From NCBI GenBank assembly GCA_021771695.1, contig JAETON010000005.1:55776-119775 (forward strand): a DNA stretch of 64,000 bases. Reading direction: 5' to 3'. Shown here one piece after another: positions 23,980 through 32,559 of the stretch; within the stretch, counting starts at the first letter, position 1; every line of letters starts with the position of its first letter. Under the pieces are notes generated by a model, which made no database searches, was not told the origin of the DNA, and worked only from the letters and a program-made list of their open reading frames with translations. The DNA comes from Lachnospiraceae bacterium (lineage in GTDB: Bacteria > Bacillota > Clostridia > Lachnospirales > Lachnospiraceae). Made by a program: the position numbers and the translations under genes.

Positions 23980-26334
23980 CTAAATATCTCCATAACTGGT
24001 TCGTGCAATAATCTCATTTTGCAGTTCATCTGCTAATTCTGTAAAATACGCCGTATATCCTGCAACACGTACTGTCAATCCTCGATATTGTTCTGGATTT
24101 TCTTTTGCTGCAATTAAATCTTCTCGTCTTACAACATTAAACTGAATATGAGGAATTTCCAAGTCCACAAAACTCCTCAGGAAATCTGCAAACTTCTGAA
24201 TTCCAATTTCATTTTTGAAAAATTCCGGAATAAATTTCATGTTCAGCAAACCACCATTGGTTGTCAAATTTTTATCCAGTTTGGAAACCGATTTTAATAC
24301 CGCTGTAGGGCCTTTCCTGTCTCTGCCATATACCGGTGACATTCCGCCATCTGCCAAAGGTTCTTTTGCATAACGGCCATCTGGAGTTGCCCCAACATTT
24401 TCTCCCATCGGTACATGTGCTGATACGGTATACATTCCCGTATGATATGGACCGCCGCGGTAATTTGTAAATGTGCGGAGACGATTTTTAAAATACTCTG
24501 CCCATTTGGTACCCATTGCATCCACCCAGTCCACATCATTTCCATATTTGGGTACTTTGTTAAGCAGCATCGTACGTATAATTTCATATCCTTCAAAATT
24601 TGATTTTAATGCATCCAGCATGGTTTTCCGTTCAATTTTCTTTTCGTCATAAACCATCTGCTTGATTGCTGCCAAACTATCTGCCAAATTCGCAACCTGT
24701 ATCATCTGAATACCGGATAAATTGTATTTGGCTCCTCCTGCTGTTACGTCCACTCCCTGTTCCATACAGTTATCAATCGTTGCTGATAAGAATGGAGATG
24801 GCAGCAGATCAATATGTACTTTTTCTACTTCCTCACAGGCAAGCAGCATTTTATCCATAAAATAATCAATCTGTTTCCGGAAAGCATTTTCCAAATCTTC
24901 AAATGTTTCATAAGTCTCTAAATTTCCGTAATCTGGTGCTATCGTTTCTCCTGTCAAAAGGCATTTCCCGCCAGTTAATGTAACTTCTAATGCTTTATTC
25001 AAATTAAACATGGCAGAATCACTCCAGCCAAGATTATTTCCCTGTGTCGTCAGTTCCACACAGCCAACAATTGCATAATCCAAGGCATCTTTTTCTTCAA
25101 TTCCCAGTTCCACCATAGAAGGAATCACCGCCTTATCATTGAAGAACTGCGGCATTCCGCTTCCTTTTGCAACAGTCCGAACTGCCTCTTTTAAAAGTTC
25201 TTCTCCCGTTCCCTCATGAAGTCTGACTGATAAATTCGGCTGTGGAAGTCCTAAATGTTTTTGAGCTTCTAAAAATAAGAAAGAAAGGTCATTGGAATAA
25301 TCGTTTCCATGTTCGTCCTGACCGCCAATTGCAATATTAAATCCAATGGGAAATCCTGCAAAATATTTTGCTCCATGAGAATTTCTCATATAAACAATTT
25401 CATTAAATTTCAGCCACAGACATTCAATAATTTCCAAAGCATCCTGTTTTGTTAAGGTTCCATTTGCAATATCTTTTTCATAATAAGGAATCAAATGGCG
25501 GTCCAAGCGCCCCGGTGAAAAAGAGGAAGCATTGGATTCCATTTGTAAAATAACAAACAAAAACCAAATGGACTGTACTGCTTCATGGAATGTCTCTGCC
25601 GGTCTCCTGCTCAAATTTTTGCAATTTTTTGCTGCCTGAAGCATAGATACTCTTTTATCTGTATCTGTTTCTTCTTCTGCCATGGACATCAAAAGATTAT
25701 GATAACGAACCATAAAATTTCTAGCTCCCTGCATGACAAGAATCACACTTTCATAAAAATCCTTCTGATTTTCTTCACATGTTGTCAGTTTATAAGCAGC
25801 TTCTTCCTGTAATCCTGCCGGTCCTAATTCCAGCCACTCCACACAATTCGGACAAATATGTCCCTGTGCATGATCTTTTTGATTAATCTTTACAACTTTT
25901 GCAATTTCATCAATTTCTTTTCCATATCTCTGGCTTAAAACGTCTTCTAAAGATTTGCCCTGCCAGTAAGGTTTGATAACCTTTCGGAATGTTTCGATAT
26001 CTTCCTGATGTACATTGAATGTATCCTGTGCTCTTGTTGGGAGAGTTTCAAATTCTTTGTCTACCCACGTGCTTCCGCTTTCCGGGAATACAACACCATA
26101 ACGAACTCCCGCAGTACGGTTTCCAACAATCAATTCTTCCGGTTCAACACTGATTGTTATTTTTTCTAACGCTGCTTTCAATGCCAGTGCCCGTTGAATT
26201 ATTCTTGGTTTATCTTCATTTTCTTTATAAGTATCTGTAATAATCAATGCCTGCTCAATGGATGCATACCTAGGTTCCGATAACATCTTATCTTTTAAAT
26301 AAGTAATTCGGTCTGTCTGAAATAATCCTTTCAT
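23980..26334 (-). CDS. Glycyl radical enzyme, YbiW/PflD-like
   Basis: The 784-residue protein has the active-site cysteine C425 and E427 in AIVGCVELTTQGNNLGW and the glycyl radical loop RVAGYTAYF with G759 near the C-terminus. The GCVE motif marks dehydratase/C-O-lyase-type glycyl radical enzymes, not true pyruvate formate-lyase, which has adjacent cysteines. Clustering with an activase and a FSA-type aldolase is the hallmark of E. coli YbiW and PflD, which have been reported to open 1,5-anhydroglucitol-6-phosphate and 1,5-anhydromannitol-6-phosphate to 1-deoxyfructose-6-phosphate for cleavage by FSA. The same role is plausible here but unproven; residue-level specificity was not checked. It is first in its operon, behind a TTGACA-17-TAAAAT promoter. 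Confidence 0.9.
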   Translation of the reverse strand: MKGLFQTDRITYLKDKMLSEPRYASIEQALIITDTYKENEDKPRIIQRALALKAALEKITISVEPEELIVGNRTAGVRYGVVFPESGSTWVDKEFETLPTRAQDTFNVHQEDIETFRKVIKPYWQGKSLEDVLSQRYGKEIDEIAKVVKINQKDHAQGHICPNCVEWLELGPAGLQEEAAYKLTTCEENQKDFYESVILVMQGARNFMVRYHNLLMSMAEEETDTDKRVSMLQAAKNCKNLSRRPAETFHEAVQSIWFLFVILQMESNASSFSPGRLDRHLIPYYEKDIANGTLTKQDALEIIECLWLKFNEIVYMRNSHGAKYFAGFPIGFNIAIGGQDEHGNDYSNDLSFLFLEAQKHLGLPQPNLSVRLHEGTGEELLKEAVRTVAKGSGMPQFFNDKAVIPSMVELGIEEKDALDYAIVGCVELTTQGNNLGWSDSAMFNLNKALEVTLTGGKCLLTGETIAPDYGNLETYETFEDLENAFRKQIDYFMDKMLLACEEVEKVHIDLLPSPFLSATIDNCMEQGVDVTAGGAKYNLSGIQMIQVANLADSLAAIKQMVYDEKKIERKTMLDALKSNFEGYEIIRTMLLNKVPKYGNDVDWVDAMGTKWAEYFKNRLRTFTNYRGGPYHTGMYTVSAHVPMGENVGATPDGRYAKEPLADGGMSPVYGRDRKGPTAVLKSVSKLDKNLTTNGGLLNMKFIPEFFKNEIGIQKFADFLRSFVDLEIPHIQFNVVRREDLIAAKENPEQYRGLTVRVAGYTAYFTELADELQNEIIARTSYGDI

Positions 26335-26376
26335 CCTGCAAGACTCCTTTCTAATACCACTTATTTTTTCTTGTTG

Positions 26377-26428
26377 TTTATTATTTTAAATCATTTATTA
26401 TTGTTTGTCAATACATTTATTATTGTTT
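26377..26428 (-). promoter_or_regulatory. Promoter and repeat operators of the glycyl radical enzyme operon
   Basis: The minus strand has TTGACA and TAAAAT separated by 17 bases (26411 to 26383). Two identical AAACAATAATAAA units (26394-26406 in the spacer, 26416-26428 just upstream of -35) are 22 bp apart, with a partial third unit around 26377-26387. A similar element occurs in the promoter of the adjacent DeoR regulator, so these are its likely operators. Confidence 0.75.
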
Positions 26429-26467
26429 TTTATTATTTTTCAAACTATATTCATTTTTCTAAACAAC

Positions 26468-26519
26468 AAAAATACGATCATAAACTATGATTTCTACCAT
26501 AATCTATGATCGTATTTTT
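26468..26519. terminator. Terminator after the DeoR regulator
   Basis: AAATACGATCATA pairs perfectly with TATGATCGTATTT, with A-rich and T-rich flanks on both sides. It ends the regulator gene and may insulate the operon promoter. Confidence 0.8.
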
Positions 26520-26559
26520 CTTCATTTTTATTTCATATTTCAAAATATCATATCCCACA

Positions 26560-27327
26560 TTATATTATATCGACACCATTATCCTTCAGTACTTTTTGCA
26601 CTTTTTCGGACGGCATTGCTTCACAAATCACACCGTCAATTTGTCCAAAATCTGCAAATGCATAATTGGCATGATATTCAAATTTTCGATTCTCTATCAT
26701 AAGATATATCTGTCTGCTTCTCTCAATTACAGCCTTTTTCATTGCTCCATCCTCCGGAATATATGTAGTAACAACATTTTCCTCAACATCTGCTCCCACT
26801 ATTCCTATAAAACTCTTATTAAATCGAAACGCATCCATCATCTGGAGTGTCATAGAACCCAAAAATCCATTCTGTGACTGATAAAATTCTCCTCCCAACA
26901 GGACAAAATCTGCATTCTCATATGCAGCAAAAACATTGGCAATATCCAACATACAGCTCACAACCTTCACTCGCAGCCCTGCATGAATAATTTCTCTGGC
27001 AAGCTCAATATTGGCTGTTGACGTATCCAAAAAAATCACATCACCATCCTTAATTAACTGCACTGCCTTTTTCGCAATTATTTTTTTCTCTTTTAAATTC
27101 ATTTCCCGTCTGGCAGAAATTCTATTCGGATGTTTTAACCGCAGGCTGTTATTTTCCACAGCTCCTCCATAAGTACGTTTTAATAAATCCCTGCTTTCCA
27201 TACTAGCCAGATCTTTTCGTATGCAATCTTCTGTTACTTGAAACAGTTTACTTAACTCTTTTACTTTTACTTTTCCATTCTCATGTAATAACTGAAGAAT
27301 CTTTTCCTGTCTTTCTTCTACAAACAT
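26560..27327 (-). CDS. DeoR-family regulator of the glycyl radical enzyme operon
   Basis: The 255-residue protein starts MFVEERQEKILQLLHENGKV (ATG at 27327, GGAGAAAAGTG upstream). The HTH reads VKVKELSKLFQVTEDCIRKDLASM followed by KRTYGGAV; the sensor domain shows GDVIFLDTSTANIELAREI, DFVLLGGEFYQSQNGFLG and FIGIVGADVEENVVTTYIPEDGAMKKAVIERS. It lies upstream of the glycyl radical enzyme operon in the same orientation, separated by a terminator. Shared operator-like repeats in both promoters suggest it represses both, released by a sugar phosphate. Confidence 0.92.
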   Translation of the reverse strand: MFVEERQEKILQLLHENGKVKVKELSKLFQVTEDCIRKDLASMESRDLLKRTYGGAVENNSLRLKHPNRISARREMNLKEKKIIAKKAVQLIKDGDVIFLDTSTANIELAREIIHAGLRVKVVSCMLDIANVFAAYENADFVLLGGEFYQSQNGFLGSMTLQMMDAFRFNKSFIGIVGADVEENVVTTYIPEDGAMKKAVIERSRQIYLMIENRKFEYHANYAFADFGQIDGVICEAMPSEKVQKVLKDNGVDII

Positions 27328-27342
27328 CACTTTTCTCCATTG

Positions 27343-27390
27343 ATTTTTATTGTTTTCTATTATTTTAGTGGATTATTTTTTTCTTGTCAA
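27343..27390 (-). promoter_or_regulatory. Promoter and operator of the DeoR regulator
   Basis: The minus strand has TTGACA and TAAAAT with a 17-base spacer (27390 to 27362), followed by AATAATAGAAAACAATAAA, which resembles the AAACAATAATAAA units at the enzyme operon. This supports autoregulation. Confidence 0.65.
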
Positions 27391-27592
27391 TATTCTTACT
27401 TTTCCCACACATATCAAATAATGCTGCAGGTTTCCCCACAGCATTATTACCATTTCACATATTCTTCTATTTACCAATTCGATATTCTTTCAGACAAGCA
27501 TGAATTCCCTCTTTTGTATTTAAAAATTTGCAGGATAGCTTTTTACATCTCTATCCTTTATAATTACTCTTTGAACGAAAGGAGGGTTTCTC
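27391..27592. other. Intergenic region with a hairpin
   Basis: AATAATGCTG and CAGCATTATT (27417-27448) form a 10-bp inverted repeat around a 12-base loop, without a T tract on either side. It lies between the divergent DeoR and MATE genes and could be a MATE operator or leader hairpin. Nothing else is apparent. Confidence 0.4.
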
Positions 27593-28960
27593 TTGAATCA
27601 AAAAGATAATAATAAATTGGCGGTTATGCCTATAGGCAGACTGCTTTTTCAACTTTCTGTACCAAACATCACAGCACAAATTATCAATGCATTATATAAC
27701 ATGGTAGACCGTATTTATATTGGACGTCTGCCCGGCGGTGAAGGCCATATCGCGATTGCCGGACTAGGCATCGCTTTTCCAATCATAATGATTATTTCTG
27801 CATTTGCTGCCATGATCGGTATGGGTGGCGGCCCTCGTGCATCCATTTTCATGGGAAAAGATGATTATGATGGTGCAGAAAAAATCTTAGGAAATGCTTT
27901 TTCAACTTTAATTGCCATCGCAATACCTCTAACCATATTTTTCTATACCACAAAAGAAACATTGCTTTCTATGTTTGGTGCCACAGATACAATTCTGCCT
28001 TATGCAAATGATTACTTATCCATTTATTTAATTGGTTCTGTATTTGTTATGATTTCTTTAGGATTGAATAACTTTATTACCTGCCAAGGCTTTGCAAGAG
28101 AAAGTATGCTCACAGTTTTGATTGGGGCTGTATTAAACATTATCCTTGATCCAATTTTTATTTTTGTTTTTAAAATGGGCGTCAAAGGTTCTGCCCTTGC
28201 TACCATTTTTTCACAAGGGATTTCCGCTTTATGGGTTTTATCTTTCTTATTTGGAAAAAAGACACAGTTAAAAATAAAACTCCGTAACTTAAAACCAGAT
28301 TTTAAAGTTTTACTTCCAATTTTGGCTCTTGGTATTGCTCCATTTATCATGCAGTCCACAGAAAGTTTCGTACAGATTACATTAAATTCCGGAATGAAAC
28401 GATACGGCGGTACCAATGCAGACAATTTAGTTTCAATTACTACCATTGCTATCAGTACCATGCAGTTTCTTTCTATGCCTGCCATGGGACTGGCACAAGG
28501 TGCACAGCCAATTATCAGTTTTAATTATGGAAGCCGGAATATGGACCGGGTACGCCAAACTTTTCGATTACTGTTAACTTGTACTATGATCTACACCATT
28601 ACCATTTGGCTGATTTCTATGCTGATACCGCAAATATATATTTATATTTTTGCAAACGCCTCTGCTGCGAAAGAGTTATCAAATATTGGGAAACCTCTGC
28701 TACGCATTTTTATGGGCGGGTTCTTTATGATTGGTGCCCAATACGCCTGTCAAAATACATTTATGGCCCTAGGGCAGGCAAAAATATCTTTAATCATGGC
28801 ATTGCTGCGTAAAATTATTCTTTTGATTCCCCTTGCATTCATACTGCCAATTTTCTGGGGAACAACTGGAATTTTTATTGCAGAACCAACCGCAGATATT
28901 CTTGCTTGCACAATTACAAGCCTGACCTTTTTTATAACTTCTAAAAAGCTTTTAAAATAA
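27593..28960 (+). CDS. MATE family multidrug efflux transporter
   Basis: The 455-residue protein with about twelve membrane segments has the two-fold repeat of MATE transporters (PNITAQIINALYNMVDRIYIG in the first half, PAMGLAQGAQPIISFNYGSRN in the second). It exchanges cationic drugs or metabolites for Na+ or H+. The start is TTG, supported by GGAGGG 8 bases upstream and MNQKDNNKLAVMPIGRLLFQL matching family N-termini. No drug can be predicted. A small membrane protein gene follows 37 bases later. Confidence 0.93.
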   Translation: MNQKDNNKLAVMPIGRLLFQLSVPNITAQIINALYNMVDRIYIGRLPGGEGHIAIAGLGIAFPIIMIISAFAAMIGMGGGPRASIFMGKDDYDGAEKILGNAFSTLIAIAIPLTIFFYTTKETLLSMFGATDTILPYANDYLSIYLIGSVFVMISLGLNNFITCQGFARESMLTVLIGAVLNIILDPIFIFVFKMGVKGSALATIFSQGISALWVLSFLFGKKTQLKIKLRNLKPDFKVLLPILALGIAPFIMQSTESFVQITLNSGMKRYGGTNADNLVSITTIAISTMQFLSMPAMGLAQGAQPIISFNYGSRNMDRVRQTFRLLLTCTMIYTITIWLISMLIPQIYIYIFANASAAKELSNIGKPLLRIFMGGFFMIGAQYACQNTFMALGQAKISLIMALLRKIILLIPLAFILPIFWGTTGIFIAEPTADILACTITSLTFFITSKKLLK

Positions 28961-28997
28961 ACCAAAATACTTTATAATAAATGAAAGGAGGAGTATT

Positions 28998-29216
28998 ATG
29001 TTTCAAAAAGTTATTGCACCAGTCATTATTACTGTCATTTCTATTTTTCTGGAATTGATTTATCTTGGGGTTTATGTCGTAGTCATTCCTTGGATTTGGC
29101 TGAAAATAGTTTTTGCATTCATTCCTCTGGGATTTATCGGTGTTTCTATTTATGTTCTAGTAGAACGAATACAAGAAATAAGGAGTGGTGTGGAAGATGA
29201 TCTTAGTAAATACTGA
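28998..29216 (+). CDS. Small membrane protein, unknown function
   Basis: The 72-residue protein has two hydrophobic segments (about residues 6-30 and 33-53) and an acidic tail (VEDDLSKY). GAAAGGAGGAGTATT precedes the ATG. It overlaps the following YbjQ-type gene by about 20 bases, so the two are translated together. I do not recognise the family. Confidence 0.75.
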   Translation: MFQKVIAPVIITVISIFLELIYLGVYVVVIPWIWLKIVFAFIPLGFIGVSIYVLVERIQEIRSGVEDDLSKY

Positions 29217-29508
29217 TTACATTAGCGGAAAAAAACTGGAAACTTTACAGATGGTAAAAGGAAGTACGATTCAGTCTAAAAATATCGGCAAAGATATTAC
29301 ACAAGGATTTAAAACCCTTGTGGGTGGAGAACTGAAAGCATACACTGCCATGATGGATGAAGCTCGTGCACTCGCAACCAAACGAATGGTAGAAGAAGCA
29401 GAAAATCTTGGTGCCGATGCTGTTGTGAACATCCGTTATGCTTCCTCTGCTGTTATGCAGGGCGCAGCTGAAGTAATTGTTTACGGAACCGCAGTAAAAT
29501 TCAAATAA
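29197..29508 (+). CDS. YbjQ/UPF0145 family protein
   Basis: Starting at MILVNTDYISGKKLETLQMV the protein is 103 residues. It shows the family pattern: VKGSTIQSKNIGKDITQGFKTLVGGELKAYTAMMDEAR, then RMVEEAENLGADAVVNIRYASS. YbjQ proteins form pentameric rings of uncertain function and are sometimes called heavy-metal-binding; activity cannot be inferred. GTG codons 12 and 9 bases upstream are alternative starts. It is paired with an overlapping small membrane protein and ends in a strong terminator. Confidence 0.9.
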   Translation: MILVNTDYISGKKLETLQMVKGSTIQSKNIGKDITQGFKTLVGGELKAYTAMMDEARALATKRMVEEAENLGADAVVNIRYASSAVMQGAAEVIVYGTAVKFK

Positions 29509-29521
29509 AAACGTACCATTC

Positions 29522-29567
29522 AAAAATTCCCGGTAAAACATATTCATATCTTACCGGGAATTTTTAT
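29522..29567. terminator. Terminator after the YbjQ-type gene
   Basis: AAAAATTCCCGGTAA pairs with TTACCGGGAATTTTT; both strands end in T-rich runs, so it serves this gene and the convergent rubredoxin gene. Confidence 0.85.
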
Positions 29568-29582
29568 GTACATTTTCATTCT

Positions 29583-29741
29583 TTATGCTTCAACAAATAC
29601 TTCTTTTCCTAATCCGCAGACTGGGCATACCCAATCTTCCGGAAGATCTTCAAATTTTGTTCCGGCAGCAATTCCGTTATCCGGATCTCCAACTGCCTCA
29701 TCATATACATATCCGCATGGTTCACATTCAAATTTCTTCAT
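29583..29741 (-). CDS. Rubredoxin
   Basis: The start at 29741 gives a 52-residue rubredoxin [20 protein letters not shown], with AAAGGGGGAAAAGAAA upstream. The iron ligands are C6, C9, C39 and C42 (CEPCG and CPVCG). Rubredoxins pass single electrons, in anaerobes often to rubrerythrin or flavodiiron proteins that remove oxygen and peroxide. It is divergent from a Crp/Fnr-type regulator with a perfect palindrome between them, so it is probably under that regulator's control. Confidence 0.96.
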   Translation of the reverse strand: MKKFECEPCGYVYDEAVGDPDNGIAAGTKFEDLPEDWVCPVCGLGKEVFVEA

Positions 29742-29806
29742 TTTCTTTTCCCCCTTTACTATCATTGATTATGACTCTATAATAATCTTAAATCTAAATC
29801 ATTTCC

Positions 29807-29820
29807 GTAACATATGTTAC
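29807..29820. promoter_or_regulatory. Perfect palindrome between rubredoxin and Crp/Fnr genes
   Basis: GTAACATATGTTAC is a perfect 14-bp palindrome, 24 bases before the regulator start and 66 bases before the rubredoxin start. It is a plausible dimer site for the adjacent Crp/Fnr-family protein. Confidence 0.65.
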
Positions 29821-29843
29821 AAAACACAAAAAAGGTGAAAAAA

Positions 29844-30521
29844 ATGGAAATTAAAGATACACTGCTATTTCAAAATTTAAATACAGAAGAAATTCAACGT
29901 GTCCTGCACTGTTCCGATGCAAAATTCCTGACTTTCGATAAGAATCAAGAAATTATATCTCCAAAAGATCATCCCAAAGTTCTCTATTTAATTTTAAAAG
30001 GAGAAGTGATCCTTGAGCAATTTAATTATATGGGAAAACCTATGAATATTGAATACCGCAAAACTGGAGAATTGTTTGCACAAGAAGATTTGTTCCTTGA
30101 GCAGAACACTTTTGAATATTCTGTTCGCACAACAAAACCGTGCAGGATACTAACCGCAAATAAAAATTTCTTTTTTCAGACTTGTGAGAAAAGCTGTGCA
30201 CATCATAGCAAAGTCATTTACAATATGCTTCATGTTTTTGCCTTAGAAAACCGTCAAAAACAGCAGCGGCTTGAACTTTTAACCTGTGGAGAACTTACCC
30301 AGCGGATTGCCCGCTATCTTTTGGAGACCAGTCATGGAAACTCCATTGTCTGTGTCCCTATGAACCGCTCTGAACTAGCTGCTTATTTAAATGTGGCAAG
30401 ACCGTCTCTTTCCCGCACTTTATCTTCTATGCAGGAACAAAATATCATTCAAATTCACGGGCGGAATCAAATTCAGATTTTAGATTTTGAAAATTTACAA
30501 GCCTTGATCGATGGTGTTTGA
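29844..30521 (+). CDS. Crp/Fnr family transcriptional regulator
   Basis: From MEIKDTLLFQNLNTEEIQRV (AAGGTG upstream) the protein is 225 residues. An N-terminal cyclic-nucleotide-binding-like beta-roll (VLYLILKGEVILEQFNYMGKP, YRKTGELFAQEDLFLE) is joined to a C-terminal HTH_Crp domain (GELTQRIARYLLE, MNRSELAAYLNVARPSLSRTLSSMQEQNII). There is no Fnr-type N-terminal cysteine cluster, so the signal is unlikely to be an iron-sulphur cluster of that type. It is divergent from rubredoxin and converges on sfsA, overlapping its 3' end by 27 bases. It resembles a second regulator in this window at 46.5 kb. Confidence 0.9.
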   Translation: MEIKDTLLFQNLNTEEIQRVLHCSDAKFLTFDKNQEIISPKDHPKVLYLILKGEVILEQFNYMGKPMNIEYRKTGELFAQEDLFLEQNTFEYSVRTTKPCRILTANKNFFFQTCEKSCAHHSKVIYNMLHVFALENRQKQQRLELLTCGELTQRIARYLLETSHGNSIVCVPMNRSELAAYLNVARPSLSRTLSSMQEQNIIQIHGRNQIQILDFENLQALIDGV

Positions 30522-31202
30522 TTCTAAACAAACTGGAATCGGCTGGTCTATGACCAGTTCATTTTCTTTTACCAAACAATCCAATGCAAGTATACGTACT
30601 CCTGCTTTCCCCGCTTTGCGGAGAGTTTCTCCAAACGCCTGATGTGTTCTATCATTTGGTTCAAAATGATGTGTTCCTTTCATTTGAATCACAAATACGA
30701 TATATGCATCGTAACCTTCCGCTTTTGCCTGCATTAATTCTTCGATATGTTTGATTCCTCTCTGCGTTGGAGCATCTGGAAATCTGGCAATCCCATTTTC
30801 TTCTAATGTCACCCCTTTTACTTCCAAAAACGATTTTTTCCCATTGCCCTCTATATAAAAATCAAATCGGGAATTTCCATATTTTTGTTCTGGTTTGATC
30901 AGCGTTGGATTTTGATAAATACCTTCTTGTCGCAGCCATTCTCCTACTACTTTATTGGGTGCCTGTGAATCCATATTTACCATAACATTGCCTTTCATAA
31001 CTCCAATCAAAGAATATTTCGTTTTTCTAGATGGATTATTATGTTCCTGCAAAAAAATTTTTGCTCCCGGAATCAACAGTTCCCGGCACCTGCCTGTATT
31101 TTTTACATGAGCTTTCTCTACTATTCCATCTATTTCAACTTCTGCAATAAATCGATTGGGCCTGTTTTTAAAAACACCTTCTACTATATTTTCATATTTC
31201 AT
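30495..31202 (-). CDS. sfsA: SfsA family DNA-binding/nuclease protein
   Basis: The 235-residue protein starts MKYENIVEGVFKNRPNRFIAEVEIDG and shows SfsA family blocks: AHVKNTGRCRELLIPGAKIFL, NSRFDFYIEGNGKKSFLEVKGVTLEENGIARFPDAPTQRG. The D...ExK pattern corresponds to the PD-(D/E)XK-like core. E. coli SfsA was described as a sugar fermentation stimulation protein and later shown to bind DNA; its cellular role is unclear. It lies 5 bases after the CDF transporter and overlaps the convergent regulator. Confidence 0.94.
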   Translation of the reverse strand: MKYENIVEGVFKNRPNRFIAEVEIDGIVEKAHVKNTGRCRELLIPGAKIFLQEHNNPSRKTKYSLIGVMKGNVMVNMDSQAPNKVVGEWLRQEGIYQNPTLIKPEQKYGNSRFDFYIEGNGKKSFLEVKGVTLEENGIARFPDAPTQRGIKHIEELMQAKAEGYDAYIVFVIQMKGTHHFEPNDRTHQAFGETLRKAGKAGVRILALDCLVKENELVIDQPIPVCLESNTIDQGL

Positions 31203-31207
31203 ATACT

Positions 31208-32119
31208 TTATTCCTCCAAAGGATTATTTTCATCTAAATCCAGTGTAATTTCCACAGAAATATCTGCAATCTGTGTTTGAAGTTTCATATTTATTTGCTG
31301 CTTTAATTTTCTTATCTGATGAATATATATATAGTCGTTCCTGCTTACGATATAAACTTCAACCCATATTTTCCGCCCTGTCTGCACAATATCATAAAAA
31401 GACGCATCATAAGGTGTTCCCTGCAGTTCTTCATCAACTATCTTTTTAATCATTGCAATAATTTCCTCTCCCGGTGCAATCAATATAATGCTTTTTAATG
31501 ATTCCCATACCATTTTCATTGGCTGTGGCAGCATCACTACAGCAATGATAATAGCAACAACTTGATCTATATATCTTCCCATCCAGACAAAGACTGTATT
31601 TTTTAAAAATACTTGTACCAAAAATGCCGCACTGACACCAAAACAACAGGCTGCATCTATTTTCCACGAAACAATTTCAGCTTTTACTACTTGAGAATTC
31701 ACTCCATGATTGATTTTAAGAATCAATCCTAAAACAACGATACTAAAAACACAGATAACCAATTCAAATATTCCAATCAACATGGAATCCACTTGATTTC
31801 CTCCATTGAGTATCATTTTGATATTTTCATAAATCAAATCTAGTGTGATAACTGTCAGCATACTTCCCTTTATTAAAATGAAAATACTTTCCAGCTGAGC
31901 ATAGCCATATGGCATTTTTTCTGTTTCCTTTTTATAAATAAATGGCAGCATAATCAGAAATGCCGCAGATACCAGCACTTCCGAACTATCAAAAATTCCA
32001 TCCATTAAAACCGCCTGCGAACGGCTGTACCAAGCCATCATAAGCTCTATTACCGCAATCAATCCGCCAGACCATGTTGATAAATTTAAAATAATTTTTT
32101 CTTTTCTCATACTCTTCAT
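31208..32119 (-). CDS. Cation diffusion facilitator family transporter
   Basis: From the ATG at 32119 (GAGGGG 8 bases upstream) the protein has about 303 residues and five to six membrane helices. The CDF pattern is present: SRSQAVLMDGIFDSSEVLVSAAF in helix 2 with aspartates, MPYGYAQLES, and a matching helix 5 region (ISWKIDAACCFGVSAAFLVQVF). The C-terminal cytoplasmic domain has GTPYDASFYDIVQTGRKIWVEV. Such proteins export divalent metals (Zn, Fe, Mn) by proton exchange; which metal cannot be told. It is co-directional with sfsA. Confidence 0.88.
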   Translation of the reverse strand: MKSMRKEKIILNLSTWSGGLIAVIELMMAWYSRSQAVLMDGIFDSSEVLVSAAFLIMLPFIYKKETEKMPYGYAQLESIFILIKGSMLTVITLDLIYENIKMILNGGNQVDSMLIGIFELVICVFSIVVLGLILKINHGVNSQVVKAEIVSWKIDAACCFGVSAAFLVQVFLKNTVFVWMGRYIDQVVAIIIAVVMLPQPMKMVWESLKSIILIAPGEEIIAMIKKIVDEELQGTPYDASFYDIVQTGRKIWVEVYIVSRNDYIYIHQIRKLKQQINMKLQTQIADISVEITLDLDENNPLEE

Positions 32120-32559
32120 ATTCATTTCCCCTCAGATGATTTGGTACTGTAAATTATTACATCCCTATTATTTTCAAGGGCTGCACTACTTTTTGTAAAT
32201 AAAAAAGCAATGACCCTCACTCTTTGTGTAAAATGTAATCACTACAAAAACAAAACATGAAAGAATATCATTACTTTTTGAATAACATTATACTCTACTT
32301 AATTAATATCATGCAAGAACAATATCAGCAAATCTGCCAGTTAATTATATAACTTTCTATTCAAACTCATTCCCATTATAATAGAATTATAGAAGTATAT
32401 TATAAATTCCGTCTAAAAGGTTACAAAACAGATGCATCATCATCTATGGAGCTGCAGCTCTCTTTTTTATGCTTGAAAATAGAAAAGCAGACTCTTTTTC
32501 TCTGACATTTTTCATTTTACAGCATAAACTATTAACAGATAATACTCAGGGGGGTTATT
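32120..32559. other. Intergenic region with promoter and leader of the ABC operon
   Basis: No gene seen. A TATAAT at 32377-32382 with only a weak -35 could serve the ABC operon. The following leader of about 170 bases contains an AGATG/CATCT hairpin and then GAGCTGCAGCTC followed by TCTTTTTT (32449-32468), terminator-like. No known riboswitch signature (including thiamine pyrophosphate) was recognised. Confidence 0.45.

Noticed and set aside
24294-24596. ORF of 100 residues inside the glycyl radical enzyme gene
   Set aside because: It is an out-of-frame shadow on the same strand of a gene with intact motifs.
30495-30521. Overlap of sfsA and the Crp/Fnr gene as a possible frameshift
   Set aside because: Both reading frames are intact with normal lengths; a short convergent 3' overlap is common.
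32377-32559. Thiamine pyrophosphate or other known riboswitch in front of the SsuBC-like ABC genes
   Set aside because: No CTGAGA-type or other class-specific conserved core was found; only two short hairpins are visible.
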